NCBI GenBank assembly: GCA_001939145.1
Contig: LSRX01000713.1
Span: 299,456-363,455 of the forward strand
Length of the DNA: 64,000 bases
Source of the DNA: Symbiodinium microadriaticum
Taxonomy: Eukaryota > Sar > Dinophyceae > Suessiales > Symbiodiniaceae
Reading direction: 5' to 3'
The translations under genes and the position numbers were made by a program. The notes beneath the pieces were generated by a model. It had not been told where the DNA came from and searched no databases. It was given only the letters and a program-made list of their open reading frames with translations. Below are positions 31,101 to 40,517 of the stretch, one piece after another. How positions within the stretch are numbered: position 1 is the stretch's first letter; every line of letters starts with the position of its first letter.

Positions 31101-34100
31101 CCCACAACCCCAAACCCGAAAAGCAAACCCTGGACCTAAACCCTACCTGTAGCCTAGGGCCTCTGGTTCCTTACCATGATTTCATGAAAAAAAGTTATAT
31201 AGTTCCTGAAAAGGTAGGTCTTTTCGGCTACAGATAAGTCATGAAGCGCCTTGCAACGCCCCTGCGGCTTGCCAAGGAGCTGATTCCAAGCAACAGCAGC
31301 GCCAAGCCCACCGACCTGCCGAGCGACAAGTGCCGCTCTGTAGGCTTTAGGGCTTAGGGTTTAGGGTTTAGAGTTCAGGGTTTAGAGATTAGGGCTTAGA
31401 GATTAGGGTTTAGGGTTTAGTCAGCGAAATGCTCTTTTGTGGGGCTGGGAAGGGTTCTGTAAGGGTGTTTTTTTTTTTTCTTTTTGGGGGGGGTTTTATG
31501 AAGGCTTTAAGCAGGCTTTGTACTGACTGGACAACGTCTGTATAAGTGAAAAACCTGACTCAGAGCTTTACAAGAGTTGCATAATGGCCTTATAAGGGCT
31601 GCTTACGGGCTGGATTTCTACTGGCTTTATGAAGGCTTTACCAGAAAATTTCGTTGTAGTTATCAGTCTTTGCCCCTAGATAGCTAGACAGTGTGGTGGG
31701 TCATTTCAGAATTTAACTATCGAGCCCTCCGGAATACCACCACGACGTCGTTACTACGAATCATTGAGACCCTCGATTACATTCGCCCGGGCTTTTGATC
31801 ACTTCAAGTGCTCTAGGGTCTAAACCCTAAACCCTAAACCCTAATCGTGTTTCGAAGGTTCAGGTTTTGGCGCCTACGTTGCAGGTTCTCTCTAAAACTC
31901 GGGGCTGGCGAGGTCCTAGGGTTCGACCCACAAGACCTTCGCATAAACAACTATGACATACAATGTTCTATGCTATACCATACTATCACATACCATACTA
32001 TAAAGAACCATACTCGAATATACCATTTTATACTATGTTAGTGCATAAAGGACCCCTAAACTCCGCCCAAGGCATTGGGGCCTGGAGCCACCGTCCTGGA
32101 CCCTACCTCCGCCACACACCTCAAGAAATGGACTTCCCTTTAGTTAAGGAGTACACCCTTGAATCGCAATGGGTTTAGGATTTAGGCTTGTTTAGGGTGT
32201 AATAAGAAGACCTATATAGCAGTGGAGCGGATTATCAACTACTCTCTGGTTCTTAGTAGGGAATGGGGGAATGCATCCCTATGATAGTCCCTTAAGGTCC
32301 CCTTTAGTAGTCCCAATAACCCATTCCCCCATTCCCTACTAAGAACCAGGGAGTCTAAACCCCGTAAAGAACCCCTAAACTCTAAACCCTAAGAATCCCT
32401 AAGGCCCTAAACCCTAAACCCCTACACCCCCTTATAGATTCCCTTAGATATTCCCCCATTCCCTACTAAGAACCAGGGAGACTAAGGGNTTTTATTTAGT
32501 TTTGTTACTGTTTGGTCCTTATGTGTTTTAGTGTATATACTAAACCCTAAGAATCCCTAAGGCCCTAAACCCTAAACCCCTACACCCCCTTATAGATTCC
32601 CTTAGATATTCCCCCATTCCCTACTAAGAACCAGGGAGACTAAGGGGTACTGTGTTGGCCTCTTTGGGTACTTCCTCCGTGGGATTTTCTTCATCGGCAT
32701 CTTTAGGGCTTAGGGTTTAGGGTTTAGGGTTGAGGTTTTAGGGTTTAGGGTAAGGCCCCAAATGCTAAAAAACCCCTCGGAACCGCTAAACGCTCAACCC
32801 CTAAAAGGCAAACCTCCTCAAACCGCGGATTGAAGCCAACACCAACTTAACGAGATCATGACAGTTGGAATGGGGCTCCCTGGTGGGGTTCTGATTATTT
32901 GCTCCCGACTCCCTCCAACATGCCGTTTGCTAGAACTTTTCTGGCTTCCCATGGCACGAAAACCCTCTCGACCGTCAAAAACCCTGCACAACGCTTTTAC
33001 AACCTTGATAACAACCCACCATAGAACCAACAAAAAAAAATCCACAACCCTACATAGGCCCTAAGCCCTAAACCCCAAACCCTACGCAGCAAAACGGATA
33101 TCCCGTGGCATTCCGGGCCTGAAGGCGGACGCCACGGCCTTGACCATGATCAGAAGCTCCGGGACCTTGCGGATGATCCTGCGGCGGTTTAGGGTTTAGG
33201 GTGTAGGGTTTATGTTTAGGGTGTAGGGTTTAGGGCTTAGGGTTTAGCGACTTCTGAGACGGTAGGTTAGGGGATGGGGGCTCCTTATAAAGGGTTCCTT
33301 AAAAGGGGATAACTATAAGGGATACTGTAAGAGATGCTATAAGGGATGCTATCTATAAGGGAGACTGTAAGGGATACTATGATGGTTCTATAATTTACGG
33401 GGCCTTCATCATTAGATTCGGGCTGTGGGGGGGCCATTGTACTATACTTATAATAAGGAGCCCCTAAAATAGTATAGGTACTTATTTAGGCCCCTATATT
33501 ATAGGGCTTCGGGCTCAGGATTTAAGGAGAGTATGCAGGTTTTAGGATTTGACAAAACTTGGTGGCAAAGGGGAAGGGCTTATGTAGGGGTGTAAACGGT
33601 TCAGCCTTTGCGGATCAAGGTTTTTCCAGCTTTCGACGTTCAGGGTGCAGTGATGGGCTCCGAGCTCAATACAAGAGGCCACTTTCCTAGTCTTCTCGAC
33701 AGGCTGCCTTTCACCAAACCCAGCGCAATAGCCCTGAACCCACTCTGCCCAGGTGCCCTGCTCGCCTCGGGCCCGCTACCCTGAGACAAGCACCCGCTGC
33801 AAGGAAAGTGTCCGAAGCAACATAAGGTCTAGGGTCTAGGGTTTAAGGTTTAGGGTTTAGGGTTTAAGGTTTAGGGTTTAGGCTAAGGGTTTAGGGTTTC
33901 AGCGTTCACCAGCCAAGGGGCCTTGCCATGCGCGCCAGACGGGTGAGCCGCATCAACCTGGCAAAGAGGATGGACATACATCACCGCCACGGTCCTCAAA
34001 GCAACGAAGATCGTCAACATGCCCGGTGGCAGCAGTCGCAGCAGCAGCACAACCACCACCAGGGGCACAAAGAGAGCACCCAGAGGACAACCGCAACAGC

Positions 34101-35979
34101 CTTGCGTCTATCATCAGCTGGCCACTGCTTTAAGCTGATGCTCCTCTTGGAAGAGCTCGGATCTGCCGATTTCGGATGTGGGCTTAAAAACCTACACTGA
34201 TGTTGACGATTCCGGGTGGGACCCCTACATCTCATGGGGGCATTCACGTCCTGCCTGCGTACCCTACAAATCGACATGCTGAAGCCTTGAGGAGCTCATC
34301 CACAACATCCTGCATGCTACATCTCGCCACCCTTCCAAGTGTCACATCACATTGGTAAACCTAGTGCCACGACAATGCGGAGTCTGATCAACAGCATAGC
34401 CACTGGAGCAAAGATGATATCAGTGGCAATACCCCAGACCGAGAATGCTAAACCGCTCAACCCTAAACCTCCTCCCTATTATATTAGTCTACAATGGCAT
34501 TCACCTGTGAGTGGCAATGCCCTGAACCCTTAAATCCTAAACTCTTAAACCCCCTAATCCCCCCCAAAACCCTAAACCCTAAACACTAAACCTTAAACCA
34601 TGAACTCTAAGCTACGCACCTGGCCATGCGGAGGATGGCGGCGTCGCCCAGAAAGTTGGAGTCGGCTCCGCCGCCCATGGAAGCCATCGCTAGGATCACG
34701 AGATTCAAGACCTGAGGGTAGTTAGGGCTTTTTCGGGTCCTGGGGTTTAATGCTTGAGTTCCCTGGGCCTTTATTAGGGGTTCTTAATATGAACTCTCAT
34801 ATATGTCGGGTTATAGAGCCAGGGTTTCTGAATTAGGTTCCTACATTAGGCTTTTCAGGGCTTAGGGATTTGGGGTCTAGGTCCTTCGTGCTTTTGAAGT
34901 CTTCGGGTGAGGCCAGTTCACGTCAGAGAAGACGTAAGGCTCAGGGGGAGGGCTGCAGGCTTTAAGCGTAATGTAGGGGCCTTCATAACTAGAATAGGGT
35001 TGTGGGATATATAGAGCGAGGAACCCCAAAATAGTATGTTTTTGTTTAGGTCCGTATGTTAAGGTGCCGGTCTAGGACATCACAGTTTCATGCAAGCAGC
35101 TGAAATCTTGGGCTCGTTTTTTAACCCTTGACTGAAAAAACAAAAACGTCATAGAACCCTTGTAGAAACACTCCTAGAACAGTTGGACAATTCATGGTGG
35201 GTGCCCCACACCATTGCCGCAAAGATCTCGAGTCTCAGGCTTTCTCCATGCATGGAAGATCATGGAAGTCTACGAACCCAAATGAAGACACAAGCCTAAA
35301 CCCTAAACCCTAGTCCGAACGCTAAGACTTAAGAGCAGCACCCAGGTTTCGGCCACCATCATGAAGACGAGGACGAAATCGAACCTCGCTTTGTGCCGGG
35401 CAGCCCCGAAGCGTTTGATGGGGCTCGGGGATCAGGGCACAGGGCTGAGGGTTTAGGAGTTAGGGATTAAGGTGAGATTTTGGGGGGTGTCGAGCTCACG
35501 GCTGTTTACACTGAAAACTGCAAGCGCAACAGCCATCATCGCATCTTGAATCCCTACAACCTTCAACCCCTAACTAGCCGGGCCCATGCCCAAATCGAAG
35601 AACCCCGAGTGGATTCGATTCTGGTTGGCGCCCTCATTCATGGAGGCCGGAAAAAACCCCACTAAAACTCAACCGAGAACCCGGAGCCAGCTCCCCCAGC
35701 CGACGCTGGCCCGAAAACCGAATAGGAGTTAGGATTCGGGCTTATTTTGAAAGTGCCTCGGACTCTTAATAGGGTTTAGGATTCAGAATCTAGGGTCATT
35801 TTTTAATGCACCGGGCTGTTGATGTCTCGCCAGCCCGCCTGGTGTACGGCTTATAGGGTTTAGGGCATGCTCTCGGAAAGGAGGAACCCCCCAAGAAACC
35901 CCCAAAACCTTAAATCGGCAAAGGCACAGAAACCATCCATCTTTAAAGGCAGTCAGCTTCCTCTCGAAGGCCATGAATC
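23893..35979 (-). CDS. Voltage-gated cation channel with EF-hand, micro-exon gene
   Basis: Minus-strand exons found at 35934-35979, 35342-35384, 34620-34711, 33910-33957, 33119-33178, 30716-30769, 30105-30163, 26079-26101, 25228-25288 and 23893-23988 join in phase. In order they give S2/S3, S3, the S3-S4 loop and start of S4, the Arg-rich S4, the S4-S5 linker, S5, the pore helix, S6 and a C-terminal EF-hand. All ten acceptors read AG|G; donors are GT, or GC at 33119, 30716 and 26079. At least two exons (start of S5; pore to S6) and the 5' part (S1-S2) were not found. Members of this family pass Na+ or Ca2+ across a membrane on depolarisation, and the EF-hand suggests Ca2+ feedback. It may be a one-repeat channel or the last repeat of a longer one. 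Introns of 0.5 to about 4 kb hold telomere-like repeats and hairpin elements. Confidence 0.75.
24035..24133. mobile_element. Hairpin element with internal repeats, family H copy 1
   Basis: CAGGTGGG near the left and CCCACCTG at the right enclose short repeats of CTTCTATAAGG/TATATAGACC. A longer copy lies at 48184-48346. Confidence 0.65.
24265..24345 (+). repeat. TTTAGGG block
   Basis: About ten TTTAGGG-like units lie in the last intron of the channel gene. The unique segment 24360-24520 after it has a minus frame (LEGATYAIAAQTRPVGEATS) that may be an exon, without clear borders. Confidence 0.7.
24769..24882. mobile_element. MITE-like hairpin, family A copy 5
   Basis: This well-preserved 114-bp copy has terminal repeats TACTTGGAGGTTCATGGGTG and ACCCATAAACCTCCAAGTA, and internal arms TATAAG.GGGGTTATAA / TTATAACCCC.TTTATA. 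Confidence 0.95.
25066..25140. repeat. (CTA)n trinucleotide microsatellite
   Basis: About 24 CTA units with two CTG variants, inside an intron of the channel gene. Confidence 0.95.
25228..25288 (-). CDS. Channel exon: C-terminal end of S6
   Basis: GCTGAG|GATTGG acceptor and CTGCAG|GTCATA donor. After the split Leu codon it reads IGILCEVITAVADAEREALQ, the typical end of S6 running into an acidic helix. Joined to 26079-26101 it restores the MNML-IG.LCEV pattern of voltage-gated channel S6 helices. Confidence 0.75.
25330..25980. other. Intronic: TTTAGGG blocks and unique spacer
   Basis: Telomere-like units occur at 25340-25380 and 25875-25970. An open plus frame at 25692-25886 has no convincing composition. 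No gene is called. Confidence 0.5.
26079..26101 (-). CDS. Channel micro-exon: core of S6
   Basis: Only 23 nt (GAG|GCTGTG acceptor, CT|GCCGCT donor) encode AVTIMNM plus two bases of Leu, completed by the first G of 25228-25288. The join gives VTIMNML followed by IG. A larger exon extending upstream is possible because the frame stays open. Confidence 0.6.
26110..27300. other. Intronic or intergenic, repeat-rich
   Basis: TTTAGGG at 26360-26410, 26885-26990 and 27115-27175; CCCTAAA at 26765-26800 and 26985-27015. Open frames (26116-26382 and 26425-26616 plus, 26545-26742 minus) partly read through repeat. No gene is called. Confidence 0.5.
27308..27395. mobile_element. Hairpin-like element, family I
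   Basis: GGGTACCTTATTTTGGGGGT and ...CCCCTAATTTTCGGGAACCCCC form degenerate inverted arms around TAAAAAGGATCCTACTATTTA. Confidence 0.45.
27743..27849. mobile_element. MITE-like hairpin, family A copy 6
   Basis: This diverged copy has GTGGAGGTTCGTGGGTAG at the left and CTACCCATGAACCTGGAAGTA at the right. Confidence 0.85.
27904..28009. mobile_element. Hairpin element, family G copy 2
   Basis: TAGGAACTGATTAAGAAACC at the left pairs with GTTTCTTCATCAGGTTCCTA at the right; the loop again carries TTAAGAACCCTAATAT. Confidence 0.8.
28158..28271. mobile_element. MITE-like hairpin, family A copy 7
   Basis: Termini TACTTGGAGGTTCATGGGTA and TACCCATGAACCTCCAAGTA are perfect inverted repeats of 20 bp. 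It is the best-preserved copy with copy 5. Confidence 0.95.
28280..29660. other. Repeat-rich, with weak minus-strand frames
   Basis: TTTAGGG blocks at 28430-28455, 28670-28805 and 29045-29130. A minus frame at 29255-29572 contains VVVSGIISTPQAVKDVAWAL and might be an exon. A minus frame near 28832-28900 contains LSGGKQQ, reminiscent of an ABC signature but isolated. Nothing is called. Confidence 0.35.
29672..29810 (+). CDS. Exon candidate (plus)
   Basis: An open plus frame reads ALRRGIKTGFRAQPEWIKGN, then EPLDEPLLASSIRLWG; the minus strand has stops. It ends as hairpin F1 begins. It lies in an intron of the minus-strand channel, which makes it either a nested gene or a chance frame. Confidence 0.3.
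29812..29899. mobile_element. Hairpin element, family F copy 1
   Basis: TACCTGTAGCCGGAAAGACC (continuing TACCTTTT) is complementary to AAAAGGTAGGTCTTTTTTTC (continuing GGTTACAGGTA). The loop contains AGGGTTCCTCATTGTGG. Confidence 0.85.
30105..30163 (-). CDS. Channel exon: pore helix
   Basis: An AG|G acceptor (CCGCCAG|GGATGG) opens, after completing Gly, MEKFGNCAIAMHTLIMHGT, the amphipathic pore helix pattern of voltage-gated cation channels (hydrophobic with T..M..G). GT (ACT|GTGGCT) is the likely donor. It joins in phase to 30716-30769. Confidence 0.65.
30190..30705. repeat. Telomere-like repeats in a channel intron
   Basis: CCCTAAA-like units at 30225-30310, then TTTAGGG-like units at 30375-30395 and 30540-30640 in many one-base variants. 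No gene is seen. Confidence 0.8.
30716..30769 (-). CDS. Channel exon: S5
   Basis: GCTGAG|GCGTCT acceptor and GATAG|GCCTCC (GC) donor bound 54 nt encoding VYVFAIAFRMTLDGTPI. The YVFAI...GTP pattern is the end of S5 and start of the pore region in this family. The preceding exon, which should carry the first half of S5, was not identified between 30770 and 33118. Confidence 0.65.
31144..31236. mobile_element. Hairpin element, family F copy 2
   Basis: TACCTGTAGCC at the left and GGCTACAGATA at the right, with the conserved GTTCCTGAAAAGGTAGGTCT; the left inner arm has been replaced. Confidence 0.65.
31241..31339 (+). CDS. Exon candidate (plus)
   Basis: Thirty-three codons from ATG: MKRLATPLRLAKELIPSNSS, then AKPTDLPSDKCRS, followed by a GTAGGC donor. 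The composition is natural and hydrophilic. It lies opposite the channel gene, inside an intron, so it may be spurious. Confidence 0.3.
31345..32240. other. Unique intronic sequence with few repeats
   Basis: TTTAGGG at 31345-31420, a T11 run at 31470, and a stretch of TACCATACTAT-like low-complexity at 31965-32040. Open frames at 31847-32041 and 31963-32178 look random. Confidence 0.45.
32243..32353. mobile_element. MITE-like hairpin, family B copy 1
   Basis: CTCTGGTTCTTAGTAGGGAA (then TGGGGG) at the left is complementary to CCCCCATTCCCTACTAAGAA (then CCAGGGAG) at the right. A second full copy lies at 46845-46953; right halves alone lie at 32445-32485 and 32604-32643. Confidence 0.95.
32383..32646. 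repeat. Direct duplication of 106 bp carrying a half MITE
   Basis: 32383-32488 and 32541-32646 are the same sequence (offset 158), each ending in the right arm of family B followed by ACTAAGGG. A 52-bp T-rich spacer with an N at 32489 separates them. Confidence 0.9.
33119..33178 (-). CDS. Channel exon: S4-S5 linker
   Basis: GCCGCAG|GATCATC acceptor and TTCAG|GCCCGG (GC) donor bound 60 nt. After completing Trp it encodes IIRKVPELLIMVKAVASAF and two bases of Arg. The VPELLIMVK motif after S4 is characteristic of the family. Confidence 0.75.
33182..33905. other. Channel intron with repeats
   Basis: TTTAGGG blocks at 33185-33245 and 33830-33900 flank (AAGGGATACTAT)-like short repeats at 33300-33385 and hairpin J3. 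No exon is seen. Confidence 0.6.
33398..33500. mobile_element. Hairpin element, family J copy 1
   Basis: GGGGCCTTCATCATTAGATT at the left and TAGGCCCCTATA at the right, with ATAAGGAGCCCCTAAAATAG inside. Related termini occur at 49429-49512 and 58612-58690, and as halves at 28023-28057, 34976-35035 and 60841-60875. Confidence 0.6.
33910..33957 (-). CDS. Channel exon: S4 voltage sensor
   Basis: TTGCCAG|GTTGAT acceptor and GGCTG|GTGAAC donor bound 48 nt. Together with the split Arg from 34620-34711 it gives RLMRLTRLARMARPLG, with Arg at every third position, the hallmark of S4. It continues in phase to 33119-33178. Confidence 0.8.
34620..34711 (-). CDS. Channel exon: S3 end, loop and start of S4
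   Basis: CCCTCAG|GTCTTG acceptor, phase 0, and ATGGCCAG|GTGCGT donor bound 92 nt encoding VLNLVILAMASMGGGADSNF, then LGDAAILRMA and two bases of Arg. A Gly-rich S3-S4 loop precedes ILRMAR. Confidence 0.8.
34755..34846. mobile_element. Hairpin element, family G copy 3 (degenerate)
   Basis: The right half (GCCAGGGTTTCTGAATTAGG, TTCCTACA) and loop (GGTTCTTAATATGAACTC) are clear, but the left arm is poor. It lies in the channel intron 34712-35341. Confidence 0.6.
35342..35384 (-). CDS. Channel exon: S3
   Basis: GCGAG|GTTCGA acceptor and ACCTGG|GTGCTG donor bound 43 nt; after completing Trp it reads FDFVLVFMMVAETW, the S3 helix. The join to 35934-35979 gives KDGWFDFVLV, a standard S2-S3 motif. 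Confidence 0.8.
35934..35979 (-). CDS. Channel exon: end of S2 and S2-S3 linker
   Basis: CCCAG|GATTCA acceptor and GATG|GTTTCT donor bound 46 nt encoding FMAFERKLTAFKDG and two bases of Trp. The upstream exon with S1-S2 was not found in 36-37 kb. Confidence 0.75.
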
Positions 35980-36099
35980 CTGGGCTTCTGGACTAGACGG
36001 GCCTGAATCACTAGCGCAGCGCTTTGGGGATCTATAGGTAATTCTCTAAATTAGGGTCCCTTTCTGTGCCGGCGAAACGGTAAGTAGTTGGAGCCCGCG

Positions 36100-37240
36100 T
36101 TTCTGTCTTAATGCATAACTTTTTCCTGGGGTTTTCGCTACTTTTCCCGCATATCCGGCTTCAGACTTCCGGGCTTCCTTGCTTCTTTGTCGGATATTCG
36201 GATATTCCGGTTTATCCTCGCTTTCGGACTTTTCCTTGTTTTCGGACTTTCGGATTTTGATGTTCAGCATGTTTCAACTGGATCGGAAGGGTGGGGAAGG
36301 GGGGATAATGACGTCCTTCGACACCGATTCATGGTCGTCCCGGCTCAGAGCCGCGCCGGGGGCCATGGATTTCGAGCGTGGGCGAACGTACTTGGCGCTG
36401 CTTGTCGCCGCGCTTTTGCTGCTGCTCTTGGAAGGGGTTTCGCTGCCCATGTCTTTGGCATTGGGCGGCTTTCTCCAGTTTCTCCTCTACAAGAGATAAG
36501 TTAGGTCTTTTGCTGTCACTTGCCAACCATGTTTGGTAAAGTCTTCAACAGAACGTGCTTAAGCATTTTGCAGCTACATAGGAAGAACAATTTCTGGAAA
36601 GGGACTGACTGGCTGCGGCAGAAAACGCAGACCTGGTCTTGTTTGTTGAGCAGTTTGTCTGGCGCCAGCATCAGACAGATGCTTCACCGTGCACATTGCT
36701 GAGTAAACTGTCTCAGCTTTGTGCCTCTGAGGCATAGACAAGCCAGGAGAAGAGCTTGAGTGCCAAAAATAGGTTCGCAGAGCATTCAGATTCCGCCTCG
36801 TTTCTCTTGCGAGTCCCCTATAAGTAGTTTTCTTAAAAGCCTCAAGCTCTCTCAAGCCCGAACAACCTGTAAATTACGATGCGAACGGCTATTCATTCTT
36901 TGGTCATGTGCGTGCCGGCCGGTGGTCGCGCAAGGCGCGGGAACCAAGTAGTTCTCAAAATTCTGGTCACTGTTTTGGCTGGCGAAATAGTACGCAAAAC
37001 AAGGTCAGGCCGGAACCCAAAAACTAAACCGTTCTTTAGGCATAAGGGAGAGCTTTGATCCAGAACAGGGCTTTCTGACTTTTTTCGCCGCCCGCATCTC
37101 AAGCCGGCGAGCAACCGTGTGAGGATCCCATGAGCAAAACCTGAGGCAACCACAAAGTCTTTGCGCACCAGATGAAAGGGCCCTGGGCTCCAGCTCGCGG
37201 AGACTCATCATTCCAGACTCCTGCGAGCGCCTTCGCCTCC
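36100..37240. other. Possible N-terminal region of the channel or separate gene
   Basis: On the minus strand about 36290-36500 a frame reads as a Ser/Lys-rich cytosolic linker (SETPSKSSSKSAATSSAKYV, then RPRSKSMAPG). The plus strand over the same bases (36179-36499) reads MDFERGRTYLALLVAALLLL, which may only be the antisense of Ser/Lys codons. Short low-complexity TTTCGGACTTT repeats occur at 36150-36260. Frames at 36574-36855 and 36893-37168 (minus) are not decisive. Confidence 0.25.
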
Positions 37241-37258
37241 GGCTCAGAAGTTAGACGT

Positions 37259-39112
37259 TTAAAAAATGAAAAAACGAAGAGAGTCTAGCCTCTTGCTGCA
37301 GGAAGGCTTGAATCGCACGGCGAGTTTGCGAAAGGTGTACTTCATTGATTCCGTGCTCTTTGTACCTGGTGTCACAGTGTCACGCGACGATGCCACATGC
37401 TGCAAAACCCCAGTTCCGTCCTCCACAGCGCCGAGAGAACACATGGCCGGCAAGGTGCTCATTGTCGTAACAAGCGCCATTGCAAATTGGACTCGGTTTC
37501 AGCAAGACCAAGTGATACAAGGCATTTGTGGCTTTTTCGGCAGCACGACTGGGCATGGTGAAGCCCACCATGTATGGGATCCGCGGCGATGCCACCACCG
37601 CTTGCACATGCGTGGACTTCTTGTAGTGTTCCTCAAATGCAAACCACGTCAGATAAGCATCAGCCTGCGATGACAGGGTGCAAGTACGAAATACGTGGCC
37701 TTACTATAGCCAAGCGAGCGGCAGCCATGAAAAGTAACTTTCCACGCGCACAGCTTGAAGCGACACAGCCGGAAGAGCCTGGGAGCGTGCAACATGCTGA
37801 TGTGCATGGCATAGATGTAACGCGACATGAATGCCAAATGTAGTAGTCGTCGTCCAAGAATGTTTCACCGCTCAATCGGACAGAGACTCCTGCAGCTTCA
37901 TCGCAATGCGATCTGGTCCGTGCAATTCCCCGGCCTTTTCCAACTCCAGCATTCGTGCAACATGCTCTTTCTCTTCCATCTCCAGCTCCAATCGGCGTAT
38001 TCCGGCATGCATGTGTTGCAGCACTGTGCCAGATTGCACATTGGGCTTGCTCGACTAATCGCATACATAGAACCCGATTTGGATGGCGATTCGCATCGTC
38101 TCCACCACCGCATTGATGACCGTCTGATCAAACCGCCTCGATGCTGTAGGTCGGGTCCGATCTCCGACCCGAGGAAGCTCGCCCCTGCCGGCTCGTGGCA
38201 GATCTGCCAACGAAAATTTCGGCAGGCACATGTGAGCACCGAGAGCTCGGCGTGCCTCAGACATTCGAACATCATGGTCGCAGCGCTGTAGCCTTGGTGT
38301 TGGAAACGACGCGCGTCCGGACAGAACTTTCAACCCAGGGGACGCAAAACAATACCGATAGAGACCCACAGCTTAGCAGCACTTGTGCAAACAGCGTGTT
38401 CCGAGTTGCCGAGCGACCGAGCTTCTGAGCGGTCACTTGTCTGAGGAAGTTGTGGCAAGGCATGTTACGCTTGCTGGGTTTGCTTTCAGCTCGGATGCAA
38501 ATTGAAAAGCACCGTGGTCCACGCCCTTGATAACAGTCCGGAGATCTGGGTATTCCAAATTTCCTCGATGTTGGGTCCTCTCGACCACATGTTGCGGCAC
38601 AAAGGTGCCTGTTATGGGACGGCGGACGCAGACGGCCGTGCTGCTACGCCGTATAGCGGTGGCTCTTGCTCGGCATGCGCATGTTTTCCGACTCCGATCG
38701 AGGAGCAGGCTCGAAGAACGTGGCATGGGCATGGGGTGCTGATACACAACTCAAGACAATCGCTCCAGTGGATGCTGGATCTGATCAGTGGGGCCACGGA
38801 CCAGTCTTGCGAGGGCATGAAGCTCTGGAGAGAGAAAAGGTGCTGGCTGCCGTTGAATCCATGCAAACAACTTGCGTTGCTTCCATTCCTCTGCTAATTG
38901 CTGAAAGTACCAGCGATCTGGAGCTTGACTTGCAAGGACCTGTCTACACTGAGAAAGACAGGCAGAAAGATGGTTTCGATGGTGCCCTCCATGGCAATGC
39001 GCGGCATCCGGAGCGCGTCTCTGTGTGGCAGTTCAAGGGAAATGCGTGTCCCAACCCAGCGCCAAGAAAGTTTGTGCAGTAACGAATGTTCTCTCTGTAC
39101 ATCGCCTCCCAA
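37259..39112 (-). pseudogene. Broken minus-strand gene, downstream part
   Basis: Protein-like minus segments follow one another in different phases: 38898-39112 (LSWRWVGTRISLELPHRDAL), 38433-38747 (VVERTQHRGNLEYPDLRTVI, then KGVDHGAFQFASELKANPA), 38055-38369 (RFDQTVINAVVETMRIAIQI) and 37380-37607 (VASPRIPYMVGFTMPSRAAE, then KATNALYHLVLLKPSPICNG). They lie in consistent order and orientation with the fragments at 40-42 kb. The phase changes without obvious introns argue for a decayed copy of a long gene. No known function. Confidence 0.45.
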
Positions 39113-39114
39113 GC

Positions 39115-40135
39115 CCCGTCACACCCACAGACCCAAGATCCTCACCCAGCTGCACATACACCGGACCGCGCATTACGCGCATCAGCTGCTCCTGGTGCAC
39201 CGTTCTCTTGCATCCAAATTCCGATCCAAAATAAAGTCTACATGATCATGGTGACCCAAATGAACGCCTGCTTTCCGGCAACACCAGCTGCAGCTGATGC
39301 GCATGATGCGCCGCCATTGCCTGCTGGGGAAACTTTTTTGTGGCTCACAAACGACCTTGCTAGCCTGTACATGGATGCTGAAGATGCAATCATCATCTAG
39401 AAATGAGCCCATACGCTCTGATTCTCATGACGGTAGAGCACCCAGAGAAACCTAAGGGTTGAATATTTGGTGAGGGTTGGCTCACAGAAGCGGCCCATGA
39501 GTGCCATTCAAGCGCAGGGGCAGGGACAGCGCGAAGCCACGACCCTCCGGTCCCTGACGCAGAAGCCCGCACATCCGGTGTTACAGTGGTGACAGCATCT
39601 TTGAGTCGGACGAAGTGAACACCCAAACATCGAAACGAAACTAAAGTGCAATCTAAGGCTTTCCGGCCCTTGCAGAAAGAAGGAAAAGCAAAACATCGGC
39701 CTGCGGCCACCTCCGGTCTGACGGCCACCCGAATGATCCGGTTGCCTGCAGTAGAGCAGAGAGCAAAGTTCAGGAGCATTGCTCAATGCACGATGCAACA
39801 GCAAGACATATCCTCACAGTACGGAAACTGTTTTCATCATCTTTGCAACACTCATGAACCGCATCTTCGCCCGAGGAGGCCGGACCAAACCGTGAAGTGG
39901 AACTGGCGGTTCTCCACTGAAAGAATTTTCTATCCCACGATGCCATTCTTCTGACGGCTCCGGTGGATGTTAAGCAGATGGCACAACCAGTATGTGCACA
40001 ACTGGTCCTGCACAAGCTAGATGTGCGCAAATGCCGGCGCCGCTACGCGGCAGCATTGAACCAAAACTATCCAAAACTGGCTGGCTAGCATCCTACAAGC
40101 GTCCGTAGGCGTTCTTCACGTTTCTCCATAGAGCC
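39115..40135. other. Minus-strand remnants, not decisive
   Basis: Minus frames at 39182-39412, 39393-39779, 39508-39804 and 39770-40030 overlap plus frames of similar length. They probably include further remnants of the broken gene (for example VSHKKVSPAGNGGASCASAA around 39300) but I cannot order them. Confidence 0.3.
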
Positions 40136-40138
40136 GAG

Positions 40139-40517
40139 CTAGGCACCCCCATAGCTGCTTGCAAGGTTCAAACGGTTCAAACATGTCCTCTTCGAAGCGG
40201 CATGCATATCCTTCTGCAAATCTGCATGCGACCGCGACCGCTTCTTGCCAAGAATGGCAAATGCTGCCTGCGACTCCTCCAACTCTCGCAAGAAAGCCCT
40301 GACGACTTCCGCGTCATTCGGGGAGACAGACTTCCACACACTTGCTGCGTGGCGCGTCTTCAGACAACCCCCAATTAGCTTGAACACCTGCGAAGTGAAG
40401 GCGAACAGTCATGACACTAATTACCCTACGTCCCCGTCCAGAGACGACAACCAAAGCGAGCTTGGCGGATTCCAGGACAAAACTTGTTTGTCTTTCAAGA
40501 GGGACCGTTGCGGTCAC
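40139..40517 (-). pseudogene. Broken gene fragment with possible short intron
   Basis: An upstream frame (LERQTSFVLESAKLALVVVS) is followed by GTAATT and, 37 nt on, by a TTCGCAG|GTG acceptor; the next frame reads VFKLIGGCLKTRHAASVWKS, then DAEVVRAFLRELEESQAAFA and a basic stretch KKRSRSHADLQKDM. Either a very short intron or an indel changes the phase. Confidence 0.4.
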
